From positions 1-64,000 of the forward strand of contig NZ_JBHSXL010000006.1 in the NCBI RefSeq assembly GCF_042662125.1: DNA of 64,000 bases. The letters run 5' to 3'. A program made the position numbers and the translations under genes. The notes below the pieces were generated by a model. The model was not told where the DNA came from and ran no database searches. It was given only the letters and a program-made list of their open reading frames with translations. Position 1 is the stretch's first letter; each line of letters begins with the position of its first letter. This DNA comes from Halopenitus salinus. Its GTDB lineage: Archaea; Halobacteriota; Halobacteria; Halobacteriales; Haloferacaceae. This document shows positions 25,257 to 32,486 of this stretch, piece by piece.

Positions 25257-25652
25257 TTACGGTTCCGCGTCGGAGCCGAGCGAGCGTCGGTGTGTGACGG
25301 CGGCGACATCGTCCTCGCGAACGCGAACCGACAGCTCCGTGGCGGTCTCCGGGACGATCCGATCGAGGAGCCGGTCCCCGACGATCCGCGCGAGGTGTTC
25401 GACGCTCGGGTTGCGCCCCGCGAAGGCTTCGAGGTCGTTGAGCGTCCGGTCGGCGAATTCCTCCGCGATGGCCTCGAGGGCGGACGCCAGGGCGTCGATG
25501 TCCACGAGGTAGCCGTACTCGCCGAGTTCGGGGCCACGAAAGGTCGCCTCGACCGTGTAGCGATGCGAGTGGAGCGTCCCCTCCGGACCCGGGTCGGGGA
25601 CGATCAGGTAGTGTTGGGCGATGAACTCGCGGGAGAGTGACACCGAATACAC
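25257..25652 (-). CDS. 6-pyruvoyl-tetrahydropterin synthase/QueD family protein with Cys-to-Glu active site
   Basis: A single T-fold domain of 131 residues. Zinc ligands align as His14 (REFIAQHYL), His28 and His30 (EGTLHSHRY). GYLVDIDAL matches the family GMVxDF strand and SVEHLARIVGDRL the substrate-binding Glu motif. The position held by catalytic Cys in QueD (CxxxHGH) is Glu24 here (ExxxHSH), as in PTPS-III-type enzymes that make 6-hydroxymethyl-dihydropterin. GTG 25652 is preferred over 25676 because a TATA element (TTTTAT, about 25677-25683) sits about 26 bases upstream. Central gene of the cluster. Confidence 0.82.
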   Translation of the reverse strand: MYSVSLSREFIAQHYLIVPDPGPEGTLHSHRYTVEATFRGPELGEYGYLVDIDALASALEAIAEEFADRTLNDLEAFAGRNPSVEHLARIVGDRLLDRIVPETATELSVRVREDDVAAVTHRRSLGSDAEP

Positions 25653-25676
25653 AGGATCACCACGGCGGCGTCGCAC

Positions 25677-25683
25677 ATAAAAC
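25677..25683 (-). promoter_or_regulatory. TATA-like element of the PTPS gene
   Basis: GGTTTTATG on the minus strand lies about 26-28 bases upstream of GTG 25652, indicating a leaderless transcript that starts within the cluster. The methyltransferase and glycosyltransferase genes would be on this transcript too. Confidence 0.5.
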
Positions 25684-25754
25684 CGGGTCCCGAGCGGGAT
25701 CCGAACGAGGAACCGCGAGCAAACATCGATCGGTCCCTAGAACGTCGACGCCGA

Positions 25755-26591
25755 TCAGCCCAGTCGACCGGAGACGACGAGCCAGTCGCGCAGGAAGTGG
25801 CCGAGGAACGGAATCGCCACGAACGCGGTGACGACGCGAGCGTGCTCGGGAGCGACGGCCGGAAGGAGCGCGATCCAGACGGCGAGCATGGCCGCCCCCG
25901 CCAGCACGCGGCGGATCGGCCGGTCGTCGAGCTCGTGGAGCGCGAGTCCGCGCCGGGAGCGGAAGTGCATTCCGGCGACGAACAGGTAGCGAGCGGCGCC
26001 GACGGCGATGAAGGCGGCCGGTGCGGCGCCGTAGCGAACCGCGAGGGCAGAAGCGAGGAGGATCCCGAGCGCGTCCGCCTCCGTGTCGAGTCGGGCGCCG
26101 AGCGCGGTGACCGAGTCGGTCGCACGCGCGAGCGCGCCATCGATAACGTCGAGAGCGGCGACGGTCCCGTAGAGCGTCGCCGGGAGCCATCCGTTGGAGC
26201 CGACCGTCGGGTCAGCGACGAGCGATACCGCCAGCACGCCGGCGAGCGGAACCAGCGTGCCCGCACGGATCGCGGTCACCAGGGTGGCGGCGGTGGCGGG
26301 CTGCGGTCCGGCCTCCGATCGGGCGACGACGAGCGAGCGGCGGCCGATCGCCGCGGCCGCGACGAGCGCCAGGCTCGTTCCGAGGAGAAACGCGAGGCCG
26401 GAACGACCCGACCCCACGGGAACCCCCGAACGGATCGGGTCGAGTGACGCCCCGGAACGAGCCGGCTCGAAGGGGACATCGAGGAGCGAGAGGGCGACGA
26501 TCGAGACTGCCACCGCGAGAACGAGGTGGACGGCGGCGACGGCCCGGAGACGCCGACGACGCCGGCGGGATGCGGATGCGCTCGAGGTCAC
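25755..26591 (-). CDS. CDP-alcohol phosphatidyltransferase family membrane enzyme
   Basis: The complete signature DxxDGxxAR(x8)GxxxDxxxD is present, from LDVIDGALAR to GARLDTEAD, with all four metal-binding aspartates. Six or more helices surround it, plus an extra N-terminal helix (VHLVLAVAVSIVALSLL) and a long loop that is not typical. Such enzymes join CDP-activated lipid to an alcohol, as in archaetidylserine, archaetidylinositol or archaetidylglycerol synthesis. The acceptor is unknown. Starts GTG 26591, one base after the stop of the upstream small membrane protein; 102 bases and a separate promoter separate it from the PTPS gene. Confidence 0.88.
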   Translation of the reverse strand: MTSSASASRRRRRRLRAVAAVHLVLAVAVSIVALSLLDVPFEPARSGASLDPIRSGVPVGSGRSGLAFLLGTSLALVAAAAIGRRSLVVARSEAGPQPATAATLVTAIRAGTLVPLAGVLAVSLVADPTVGSNGWLPATLYGTVAALDVIDGALARATDSVTALGARLDTEADALGILLASALAVRYGAAPAAFIAVGAARYLFVAGMHFRSRRGLALHELDDRPIRRVLAGAAMLAVWIALLPAVAPEHARVVTAFVAIPFLGHFLRDWLVVSGRLG

Positions 26592-26592
26592 G

Positions 26593-26964
26593 CTACCGCT
26601 CCCGACGATGGAGGACGACGAGAACGCCGATCAACGCGACCTGAACGAGCTTGTCGAGCAGGTGGACGGCGGGGACGTCGGAGAGCCCGGCCGGACGGTT
26701 GAACACGTACCAGAGGACGATCTGAATCCCGACGAAGGGGATCCCGACGAGATACAGCAGGCGGCGACGGTAGCCCATCGCGAGCAGGTAGACCGCGCCG
26801 AGGAACCCGCCGGTGGCCAGCAGGAACGCGACCCCCATCGGGTGCGGCAGGAAGCCGACGCCCAACACGAGGTGAACGAGCGCGCTCGAGAGCGCGAGGA
26901 CGATCCCGAAGCGGGCCAGCGGCGAGAGCGAGTCGAGATCGAAGCGGTCGGCCATCCGAGCCAT
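26593..26964 (-). CDS. Small four-helix membrane protein (probably DUF7475)
   Basis: A 123-residue protein with four predicted helices: RFGIVLALSSALVHLVLGVGF, MGVAFLLATGGFLGAVYLL, LLYLVGIPFVGIQIVLWYVF and LLDKLVQVALIGVLVVL. The loop GFLPHP and the segment NRPAGLSDVPAVHLLDK look conserved. No enzymatic motif. Gene order (directly before the CDP-alcohol phosphatidyltransferase with a one-base gap) suggests a membrane partner or chaperone of that enzyme; this is inference. Start ATG 26964, or ATG 26955 three codons later. Confidence 0.78.
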   Translation of the reverse strand: MARMADRFDLDSLSPLARFGIVLALSSALVHLVLGVGFLPHPMGVAFLLATGGFLGAVYLLAMGYRRRLLYLVGIPFVGIQIVLWYVFNRPAGLSDVPAVHLLDKLVQVALIGVLVVLHRRER

Positions 26965-27081
26965 ACGGGTCCTACGGACGAGACCGATAAATCGTTTGTC
27001 ACGGTCTTTCGTCCGCGATCCTGTCCGGGCCGGTCGAACGGCCGCGACGCTGTCCGGGGCGGTCGAACGGACGGAGCGAAC

Positions 27082-28071
27082 TCACGTGTGGTCCAAAAGC
27101 ACCTGCAACGCCCGGTCCGGGCTGGTGTCGAGGAGATCGTAGGCCGCCGGCGCCCGTCCGATCGGCATCCGATGCGTGACGACCGTCTCGGGGTCGAACC
27201 GTTCGAGGCGGTCCACGGCGACCTCACGACGGCGGGACCGGTCCCACCGTCCCCGCAGCTCCGGATGGATGGTGCTCACCTGGCTCGAGACGACCTCGAT
27301 CCGGTCGCGGTGGAACCGTCCGCCGAGATCGATCGGTGCGCGCTTGGTCCCGTACCAGGACCCGACGACGATCCGCGAGTCGTAGCCGACGGCGTCGATC
27401 GCGTCGTCGAGGGTGCCCGGCCGCCCCGAGACCTCGATCGCCAGATCCGCGTCCATCGACCCGGCCGCGAGGTCCTCCGGGGCGAGGGCATCGTCGGCTC
27501 CGAGTTCCTCGGCGGTCCGTCGACGGGCCTCGATCGGATCGACCACGACGAGCCGTTCCAGCGGAAACCCCGCGAGGACGTGGGCCACACAGAGCCCGAT
27601 GACGCCGGCTCCGAGGACGACGACGCGCTCGCCGACGCGCGGGCGGGCGTCCAACGCGAGGTTCGTGGCGGTCTCCATCGAGGGCAGGAGCGCGCCGGCC
27701 TCCGAGGACATCCCGTCGGGGAGCGCGACGACGTCCGTCGCCGGGATCGAAAAACGGGTCTGGTGGGGATGGAACGCGAAGACGGACTCGCCGAGCCACT
27801 CCTCGTCCATCCCGCTCCCGACCGCGGCGACCGTTCCGACCGTCGCGTAGCCGTACCGCATCGGGTACTCGAAGCTCCCGTCGAACGCGTCGAGGGTCTC
27901 GTCGACGGACATCTCCGGCGTCTCGTCGCGATAGACGAGCAGTTCCGTGCCGCTGCTTATCGCGGACAGTTCGCCCTCAACGAGGAGCTCCTGGGGTCCC
28001 GGTTCGGAAACGTCGACCGACCGGACATCGACCGTTCGTTCGTCGACGAAGTAGACGGCACGGTCGGTCAT
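27082..28071 (-). CDS. MDR-superfamily NAD(P)-dependent dehydrogenase lacking the catalytic-zinc cysteine
   Basis: Medium-chain dehydrogenase fold: a GroES-like N-domain (to about residue 130), a Rossmann domain with VVVLGAGVIGLCVAHVL (nucleotide-binding GxGxxG) and LVVVDPIEARR, then the C-terminal closure. The usual CGxCxTD zinc site is replaced by SAISSGTELLVY, and no structural-zinc four-Cys lobe is seen. It resembles the BchC-like subgroup (SGISxGTE), so the common label 'zinc-binding' is doubtful. ATG 28071 (329 residues) excludes an Arg-rich extension. First gene of the cluster; 117 bases to the next gene. Confidence 0.83.
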   Translation of the reverse strand: MTDRAVYFVDERTVDVRSVDVSEPGPQELLVEGELSAISSGTELLVYRDETPEMSVDETLDAFDGSFEYPMRYGYATVGTVAAVGSGMDEEWLGESVFAFHPHQTRFSIPATDVVALPDGMSSEAGALLPSMETATNLALDARPRVGERVVVLGAGVIGLCVAHVLAGFPLERLVVVDPIEARRRTAEELGADDALAPEDLAAGSMDADLAIEVSGRPGTLDDAIDAVGYDSRIVVGSWYGTKRAPIDLGGRFHRDRIEVVSSQVSTIHPELRGRWDRSRRREVAVDRLERFDPETVVTHRMPIGRAPAAYDLLDTSPDRALQVLLDHT

Positions 28072-28303
28072 CGTGTGCCGTTCATCGGTCGGCGGTCGAC
28101 GTCGACTCCGGCCGGACGAACGCGATCGTCGCCTCCGGCCGGTCGGGGACGGAAACGACCGGCCGGTCGCACCGAGCGAAGCTGCGTCCGTCGAAACCGA
28201 CCCGCGGCATGGGTGGGGAGCATGAACGTAGATGGGACCACGGCGGTATAATTGATGTGGACGTCGAAGCATTGATGTCGGCTACCGGAGTATCGACGCG
28301 GTG

Positions 28304-28789
28304 ATGATCCGGGAACGGGCGAGACGAACCCACGATCGGGTTCGCGAGGAATTGGAGTCGGCGTTCCTCGAGGACCACACGCCCCGCGAGATCGCCGTGA
28401 GCTTCAGCCTCGGCGTCTTCATCACGGCCCTGCCGACGCTCGGATTCGGAGTCGCGGTGTTCCTCGTTCTCGCGTACCTGTTCAAACAGCTGAGCAAGAT
28501 CGCGCTCTTCGCGTCCGTGATCGTTCTCAATCCGGCGGTGAAGTGGGGCGTCTACGGCACGAGCTACTGGCTCGGAACCCGCCTGCTCGCGCCCGTCCCC
28601 GAGGAGGCGATGGAGGCGTTCACGCCCGTCGCCGGCACGGAACACCTGCTTCGACTGTGGGCCGGGAATCTGCTTTTGGCGATCGTCTTCGCCGTCGTGG
28701 CCTACGTGCTCGCGTTCCGGCTCGTGATCGAGTTCCGGGAACGGAACCCGGACCTCGACGCGCTCCCGGTCGATCTCGACGGCGAGTGA
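28304..28789 (+). CDS. DUF2062 family membrane protein
   Basis: The DUF2062 domain covers nearly all 161 residues: HTPREIAVSFSLGVFITALPTLGFG, then LSKIALFASVIVLNPAVKWGVYGTSYWLG, and a last helix LLLAIVFAVVAYVLAFRLVIEF. Three to four membrane helices are evident. Function is unknown; bacterial relatives are fused to glycosyltransferases or sit in envelope operons. ATG 28304 follows directly on an in-frame GTG at 28301. It is transcribed away from the six-gene cluster, from a 230-base shared intergenic region that has GGTATAATTG around 28244. Confidence 0.85.
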   Translation: MIRERARRTHDRVREELESAFLEDHTPREIAVSFSLGVFITALPTLGFGVAVFLVLAYLFKQLSKIALFASVIVLNPAVKWGVYGTSYWLGTRLLAPVPEEAMEAFTPVAGTEHLLRLWAGNLLLAIVFAVVAYVLAFRLVIEFRERNPDLDALPVDLDGE

Positions 28790-28916
28790 CTGACGACCGC
28801 ATCGATGGCGAATGATCGGCGATGGCGTCGACGGCGAGTGGTCCACGACCGCGTCGACGAAAGAACCGGCAACCACAGACGCAAAGACCTCTCGCGTCGA
28901 TCCTGAAGGTGAGGAC

Positions 28917-30125
28917 ATGGATCCGAGGACCACCACCGAGACGAACCGGCTGTCCCGGCGCGTCGGCGACGTCGAACCCCAGCAGATCCGCGTGATGTTC
29001 GAGCTCGCGGAGCGGCAAGGCGGCGATCTCGTCCACCTCGAGTTCGGCGAACCCGACTTCGACACGCCCGAACACGTCGTGGAGGCCGCGACCGAGGCCG
29101 CGAAGGACGGCCGGACGAAATACACCTCGAACGCCGGAATACCGGAGCTTCGCGCGGCGATCGCGGCGCGCCTGTCGTCGGAGCCGGGTCCGGACATCGA
29201 CCCCGACTCGGAGGTCGTCGTCACCACCGGCGGCGTGGAGGCGCTCCACCTCGCGATCCAGGCGGTCGCGGATCCCGGCGAGGAGGTCGTGGTTCCCACT
29301 CCGGCCTGGCCGAACGTGATCGAACAGACGCGTCTGGCCGGCGCCGAGCCGGTCGAGGTCCCGATGCCCGCCTCCGAGGAGTTCGAGCCCGACCCGGAGG
29401 CCATCCGCGAGGCGATCGGCCCCGACACCGCGGCGGTCTCGATCACCTCGCCCTCCAACCCGACGGGCCGAACCATCTCCGAGGCCGGCATCGAGCGGAT
29501 CGCGAAGACGGCCGCCGACAACGGCGCGTACGTCATCGCCGACGAGGTCTACCGCGAGTTGACCTACGGCGATCGACCCCGGCGGGCCGCGGCCGTGACC
29601 GACCACGACGAGTGGGTGCTGTCCGTGAACTCCCTGTCGAAGACCTACGCGATGACGGGCTGGCGCGTCGGCTGGCTCACGGGACCCGCCGACGTCGTCA
29701 ACGTGCTCTCGACGATCCACGAGTACACGACGTCGTGTGTCAACACGCCCGCACAACATGCCGGCGTCGCCGCCCTCACCGGCCCACGCGAACCGGTCGA
29801 GCGCATGCGGGAGACGTTCCGCTCGCGTCGAGAGTACGTCCTCGATCGGATCGAGGCGATCCCGCACGTCTCAGCCGGACGACCGGAGGGGGGTTTCTAC
29901 GTCTTCGTCGACGTGAGCGCTCTCGAGGGGTCGAGCCTGGAGATCGCGAAGCGACTCCTCGGCGACCACGGCGTGGTGACTGCGCCCGGGTCGGCCTTCG
30001 GCGAGGGCGGCGAGGGCTACCTACGGGTGAGCTTCGCGAACGACCGCGATCGGCTCGCGACCGGGTTCGATCGGTTCGAGTCGATGGTTCGATCGGAGCT
30101 CGGAGAGACGGAGCGTTCGGCATAA
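28917..30125 (+). CDS. PLP-dependent class I/II aminotransferase
   Basis: Fold-type I aminotransferase of the aspartate-aminotransferase I-gamma type. Visible motifs: HLEFGEPDFDTPEHV, RTKYTSNAGIPELR, SPSNPTGRTIS, YVIADEVYRELTYG (Asp/Tyr contacting PLP) and SVNSLSKTYAMTGWRVGWL, where the Lys forms the Schiff base. RVSFAND near the end holds the Arg that binds the substrate carboxylate. ATG 28917 is chosen because GGTGAGGAC lies just upstream and the N-terminus (MDPRTTTETNRLSRRV) is typical. Amino-acid specificity cannot be read. 402 residues. Confidence 0.9.
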   Translation: MDPRTTTETNRLSRRVGDVEPQQIRVMFELAERQGGDLVHLEFGEPDFDTPEHVVEAATEAAKDGRTKYTSNAGIPELRAAIAARLSSEPGPDIDPDSEVVVTTGGVEALHLAIQAVADPGEEVVVPTPAWPNVIEQTRLAGAEPVEVPMPASEEFEPDPEAIREAIGPDTAAVSITSPSNPTGRTISEAGIERIAKTAADNGAYVIADEVYRELTYGDRPRRAAAVTDHDEWVLSVNSLSKTYAMTGWRVGWLTGPADVVNVLSTIHEYTTSCVNTPAQHAGVAALTGPREPVERMRETFRSRREYVLDRIEAIPHVSAGRPEGGFYVFVDVSALEGSSLEIAKRLLGDHGVVTAPGSAFGEGGEGYLRVSFANDRDRLATGFDRFESMVRSELGETERSA

Positions 30126-30184
30126 CGAGACGGGTGATCGGCCGAGCGTTCGTCGGCGACGACGCGGACGGACCGTGACGTCCG

Positions 30185-31642
30185 CTAGGCGTAGTTGTGG
30201 TAGACGGTCTTGAGCTGTGTGTACTTCAGGAAGCCGTACTTGCCGTCCTCGCCGCCGAGGCCGGACTGGTTCCACCCGATGTGGTGGCCGTGCCAGGACT
30301 CGCCGAGGGTGCGGTTGATGTAGGTCTCCCCGAACTCGAGTTCCTCCGCGGCCCGCATGGCGACCTGGTAGTCGTCGGTGAAGAGGTACGCCGAGAGCCC
30401 GTATCGCGAGTCGTTGGCGTACTCGATGGCCTCGTCCAGCGAGTCGACCTCCATGATCGGGGTGACCGGCCCGAAGACCTCCCGTTGCATGATGTCCATC
30501 TCCTGGTCGACGCCGCCGACGACGGTGGGCTCGTACCAGTACCCGCTCTCGAACGCCCCGTCGTCGGGCGCGGATCCCCCGAGGAGGACCTCCGCACCCT
30601 GTTCGCGGGCGCGATCGACGGCGGCCGCGGTCTTTTCGAGCTCCCGCTCGCTCACCTGCGGCCCCATGTCGGGGTCGTCTTTCGGATCGCCGATGGTGAC
30701 CTCACGTGCGGCCTCGACGTACTTCCGTTCGAACTCCTCGCGGACGTCCGAGTGGACGTAGACGCGCTCGGCGCAGGTACACACCTGTCCGGTATTCGTG
30801 ATCCGGGCCGTGAGGACGTCCTCGACCGCCTCGTCGACGTCGGCGTCCTTCCAGACGATGGCGGGAGCCTTGCCGCCGAGTTCGAGCGAGACCTCCGTGA
30901 GGTTGTCGGCCGCTTGACGCATTATCTCCTTGCCGGTCTCGACGTTTCCGGTCATCGAGATCATGTCGACGTCCGACGACTGGACCAGCTGTGCGCCGGC
31001 CTCGCCCGCGCCGAAGACGAGGTTGAAGACCCCGTCCGGGAGGTCGACGTGCTCGTCGATGAGCTCGGTCAGCCGTAACGTCGCCACGGGCGTCAGCTCG
31101 CTCGGTTTGGCCACGAGCGCGTTGCCGGCGACGAGGGCGGGCGCGAACTTCCGAACGAACACCGCGATCGGATAGTTCCAGGGGATGATGCCCGCGACGA
31201 CGCCGACCGGCTGTCGCTGGAGGTGGATGCTCTCGTCGCGAACGTCCCCCGGCAGGATGTCGCCCTCGATGCGACGGTCCCACTCGGCCATGTACTCCGC
31301 GAGGTCGGCGGAGGCCTCGATCTCGCCCTCCGCGACCGATCGGGGTTTGCCCTGCTCTTCGACGATCAGCTCCGCGAGTTCGTCCTTGTGGTCCAAAAGC
31401 ACGTCCGCGACCTCGCGGACCAGCTCGCCGCGTTCCTTGGCCGGGCGTCGCCCCCACTCGGTCTGGGCCTCGTTTGCGGCCTCGACGGCCGCCGCGACCT
31501 CCTCGCTCGTCGCGGTCGGCAGTTCCGCGATGACCGCCTCGGAGGCGGGATCGCGAACGTCGACCTCGGAGCCGCCGGACGGCTCACGCCACTGCCCGTC
31601 GATGTAGTGACCGCCAGTGCGGTGGTAGGTGCCAGACATCAT
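30185..31642 (-). CDS. NAD(P)-dependent aldehyde dehydrogenase (lactaldehyde-dehydrogenase-like)
   Basis: Oxidises an aldehyde to the acid. Catalytic pieces: IIPWNYPI and KPSELTP (cofactor binding), SMTGNVETGKEI, LELGGKAPAIVW with the general-base Glu, and NTGQVCTCAERVYV with the nucleophilic Cys. FGPVTPIMEVDSLDEA and the C-terminal GLGGEDGKYGFLKYTQLKTVY resemble AldA-type lactaldehyde/glycolaldehyde dehydrogenases of deoxysugar breakdown, so that is the likely substrate class. MMSG start at 31642 (31639 also possible) lies about 25 bases after a strong TATA box; the mRNA is predicted leaderless. 485 residues. Confidence 0.9.
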   Translation of the reverse strand: MMSGTYHRTGGHYIDGQWREPSGGSEVDVRDPASEAVIAELPTATSEEVAAAVEAANEAQTEWGRRPAKERGELVREVADVLLDHKDELAELIVEEQGKPRSVAEGEIEASADLAEYMAEWDRRIEGDILPGDVRDESIHLQRQPVGVVAGIIPWNYPIAVFVRKFAPALVAGNALVAKPSELTPVATLRLTELIDEHVDLPDGVFNLVFGAGEAGAQLVQSSDVDMISMTGNVETGKEIMRQAADNLTEVSLELGGKAPAIVWKDADVDEAVEDVLTARITNTGQVCTCAERVYVHSDVREEFERKYVEAAREVTIGDPKDDPDMGPQVSERELEKTAAAVDRAREQGAEVLLGGSAPDDGAFESGYWYEPTVVGGVDQEMDIMQREVFGPVTPIMEVDSLDEAIEYANDSRYGLSAYLFTDDYQVAMRAAEELEFGETYINRTLGESWHGHHIGWNQSGLGGEDGKYGFLKYTQLKTVYHNYA

Positions 31643-31660
31643 GCGGATGAGTCAGTCAGA

Positions 31661-31670
31661 TTTTTATATA
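31661..31670 (-). promoter_or_regulatory. TATA box of the aldehyde dehydrogenase gene
   Basis: TATATAAAAA on the minus strand (31670 to 31661), centred about 26 bases upstream of the ATG codons at 31642/31639, is the clearest archaeal promoter in the window and implies a leaderless transcript. Confidence 0.7.
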
Positions 31671-31683
31671 TTTTACGACACCG

Positions 31684-31740
31684 ACACCGGTTCGAGTTAC
31701 ACCGGAACCGATTCGACCCACACCGGAACTGGTTCGGGTT
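31684..31740. promoter_or_regulatory. Three direct repeats between divergent genes, candidate operator
   Basis: Units starting at 31684, 31699 and 31720 share ACACCGG followed by TTCGRGTT-type sequence; units two and three are 21 bases long (ACACCGG-AACYGR-TTCGRSYY), unit one lacks the six-base middle. They lie immediately upstream of the TATA box of the aldehyde dehydrogenase and 35-90 bases before the divergent small gene. Confidence 0.55.
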
Positions 31741-31774
31741 ACTATTGAAGTATACGAGGTCCGTTCCCTCGAGT

Positions 31775-32086
31775 ATGATCGACACGAAACGGCTCCTTGA
31801 ACGGCTCTCGAGCGAGCGGGGAGCGGACTTCGATTTCGAGCCGAGCCCGTCGGAGTCGGCGATCCGCGAGGTCGTTCGGTCGCTGCAGGCAGAGGGGCTC
31901 TGTGGCCGTCGCGTCGTGGAACAGCGGCTCGGCCCCTACTTCCTCGCCAGCGATCGACACGGACAACGCGAGCTCGATCTCCTCGAGGAGATCGTCGAGG
32001 AGGAGTACGCCGACGTGGACGTCTGTGTCCGGACGCGGAGTTCCGAGTGTAGTCGGCTCCGTGGCGGGTGCCAGGGCGCACGGTAA
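31775..32086 (+). CDS. Hypothetical protein (103 aa) beside an old integration site
   Basis: Not recognised. Helical and acidic: KRLLERLSSERGADFDFEP, SAIREVVRSLQAEGLCGRRVVEQRLG, ELDLLEEIVEEEYADVDVCVRTR. The second block could be a small winged-helix or recombinase-accessory fold, but this is weak. The last 15 residues (SSECSRLRGGCQGAR) look unlike the rest, so the C-terminus may have been altered by rearrangement with the adjacent tRNA-derived sequence at 32178 onward. Divergent from the aldehyde dehydrogenase and sharing its repeat-bearing intergenic region. Confidence 0.5.
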   Translation: MIDTKRLLERLSSERGADFDFEPSPSESAIREVVRSLQAEGLCGRRVVEQRLGPYFLASDRHGQRELDLLEEIVEEEYADVDVCVRTRSSECSRLRGGCQGAR

Positions 32087-32177
32087 CCGTCAGTTGACAC
32101 CGATCGGTGTGAGTCAACACCGACTACAAATTCGATACGCGAACGCTCCGCTCACGGATTCGTACTGCGTTCGGAAG

Positions 32178-32262
32178 TGGACTCGCGGGGTCCCCACGAG
32201 CGCAGCGAGTGGGGGCACGCGAGGGAACGAACGAAGTGAGTTCCCTCGCGGGGATGTGAACC
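32178..32262 (-). repeat. Degenerate tRNA-Ala 3'-end copy split by a palindromic insertion
   Basis: On the plus strand TGGACTCGCGGGG (32178-32190) matches the 3' end of the tRNA-Ala fragment at 32364. The match resumes as ATGTGAACC at 32254-32262 after 63 extra bases. The extra segment is flanked by a direct repeat CTCGCGGGG (32182-32190 and 32245-32253). It is a remnant attachment-type sequence. Confidence 0.6.
32191..32244. mobile_element. 54-base double-hairpin insertion with 9-base direct repeats
   Basis: Contains two adjacent perfect hairpins: CCCCAC/GTGGGG around loop gagcgcagcga, and GCGAGGGAAC/GTTCCCTCGC around loop gaacgaagtga. The loops are similar to each other. The unit sits within the duplicated CTCGCGGGG and has no coding capacity, so it resembles a small palindromic interspersed element rather than an IS. 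Confidence 0.5.
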
Positions 32263-32363
32263 GAAACCAGACGTGCTCGCTCCCGTCGGTCGCTGCGCGC
32301 GACTGGTAGGGTTCAAATCATCGCTCGACCATTCTGCTCCCTCGTAAAACTCGGTCGCTCCGA

Positions 32364-32415
32364 TGGACTCGCGGGGATTTGAACCCCGGGCCTCTTCCTT
32401 GCGAAGGAAACGATC
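32364..32415 (-). pseudogene. 3' fragment of tRNA-Ala (anticodon CGC), attachment-site remnant
   Basis: Reading the minus strand, the anticodon arm TTTCC-TTCGCAA-GGAAG, the T arm CGGGG-TTCAAAT-CCCCG and the acceptor 3' strand CGAGTCC plus A73 are intact. Upstream of GATCG nothing matches the expected acceptor and D arms (no CGAGTCC complement), so the 5' third is missing. A fragment running from the anticodon arm to the 3' end is the classic attachment-site footprint of a tRNA-targeting integrase. No integrase lies nearby. Confidence 0.75.
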
Positions 32416-32447
32416 GACGCCGACATCGGCGCCGCTATCGACGGGTC

Positions 32448-32453
32448 AAAAAA
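32448..32453 (-). terminator. T-tract terminator after rps10
   Basis: Six consecutive T on the minus strand, about 34 bases past the rps10 stop, is a plausible archaeal terminator for the tef1-rps10 transcript. Confidence 0.5.
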
Positions 32454-32486
32454 CGGAAGAACTGCGGCGCGAGTGCGCCCTAGCGC

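Noticed and set aside
28082..29536. 484-codon minus-strand frame across the divergent intergenic region and the aminotransferase
   Set aside because: Overlaps DUF2062 and aminotransferase genes with clear motifs; no homology seen in its translation.
32178..32262. CRISPR-like array from the repeated GCGGGG/hairpin segments
   Set aside because: No regularly spaced identical repeats with unique spacers; the pattern is tRNA-derived copies plus palindromes.
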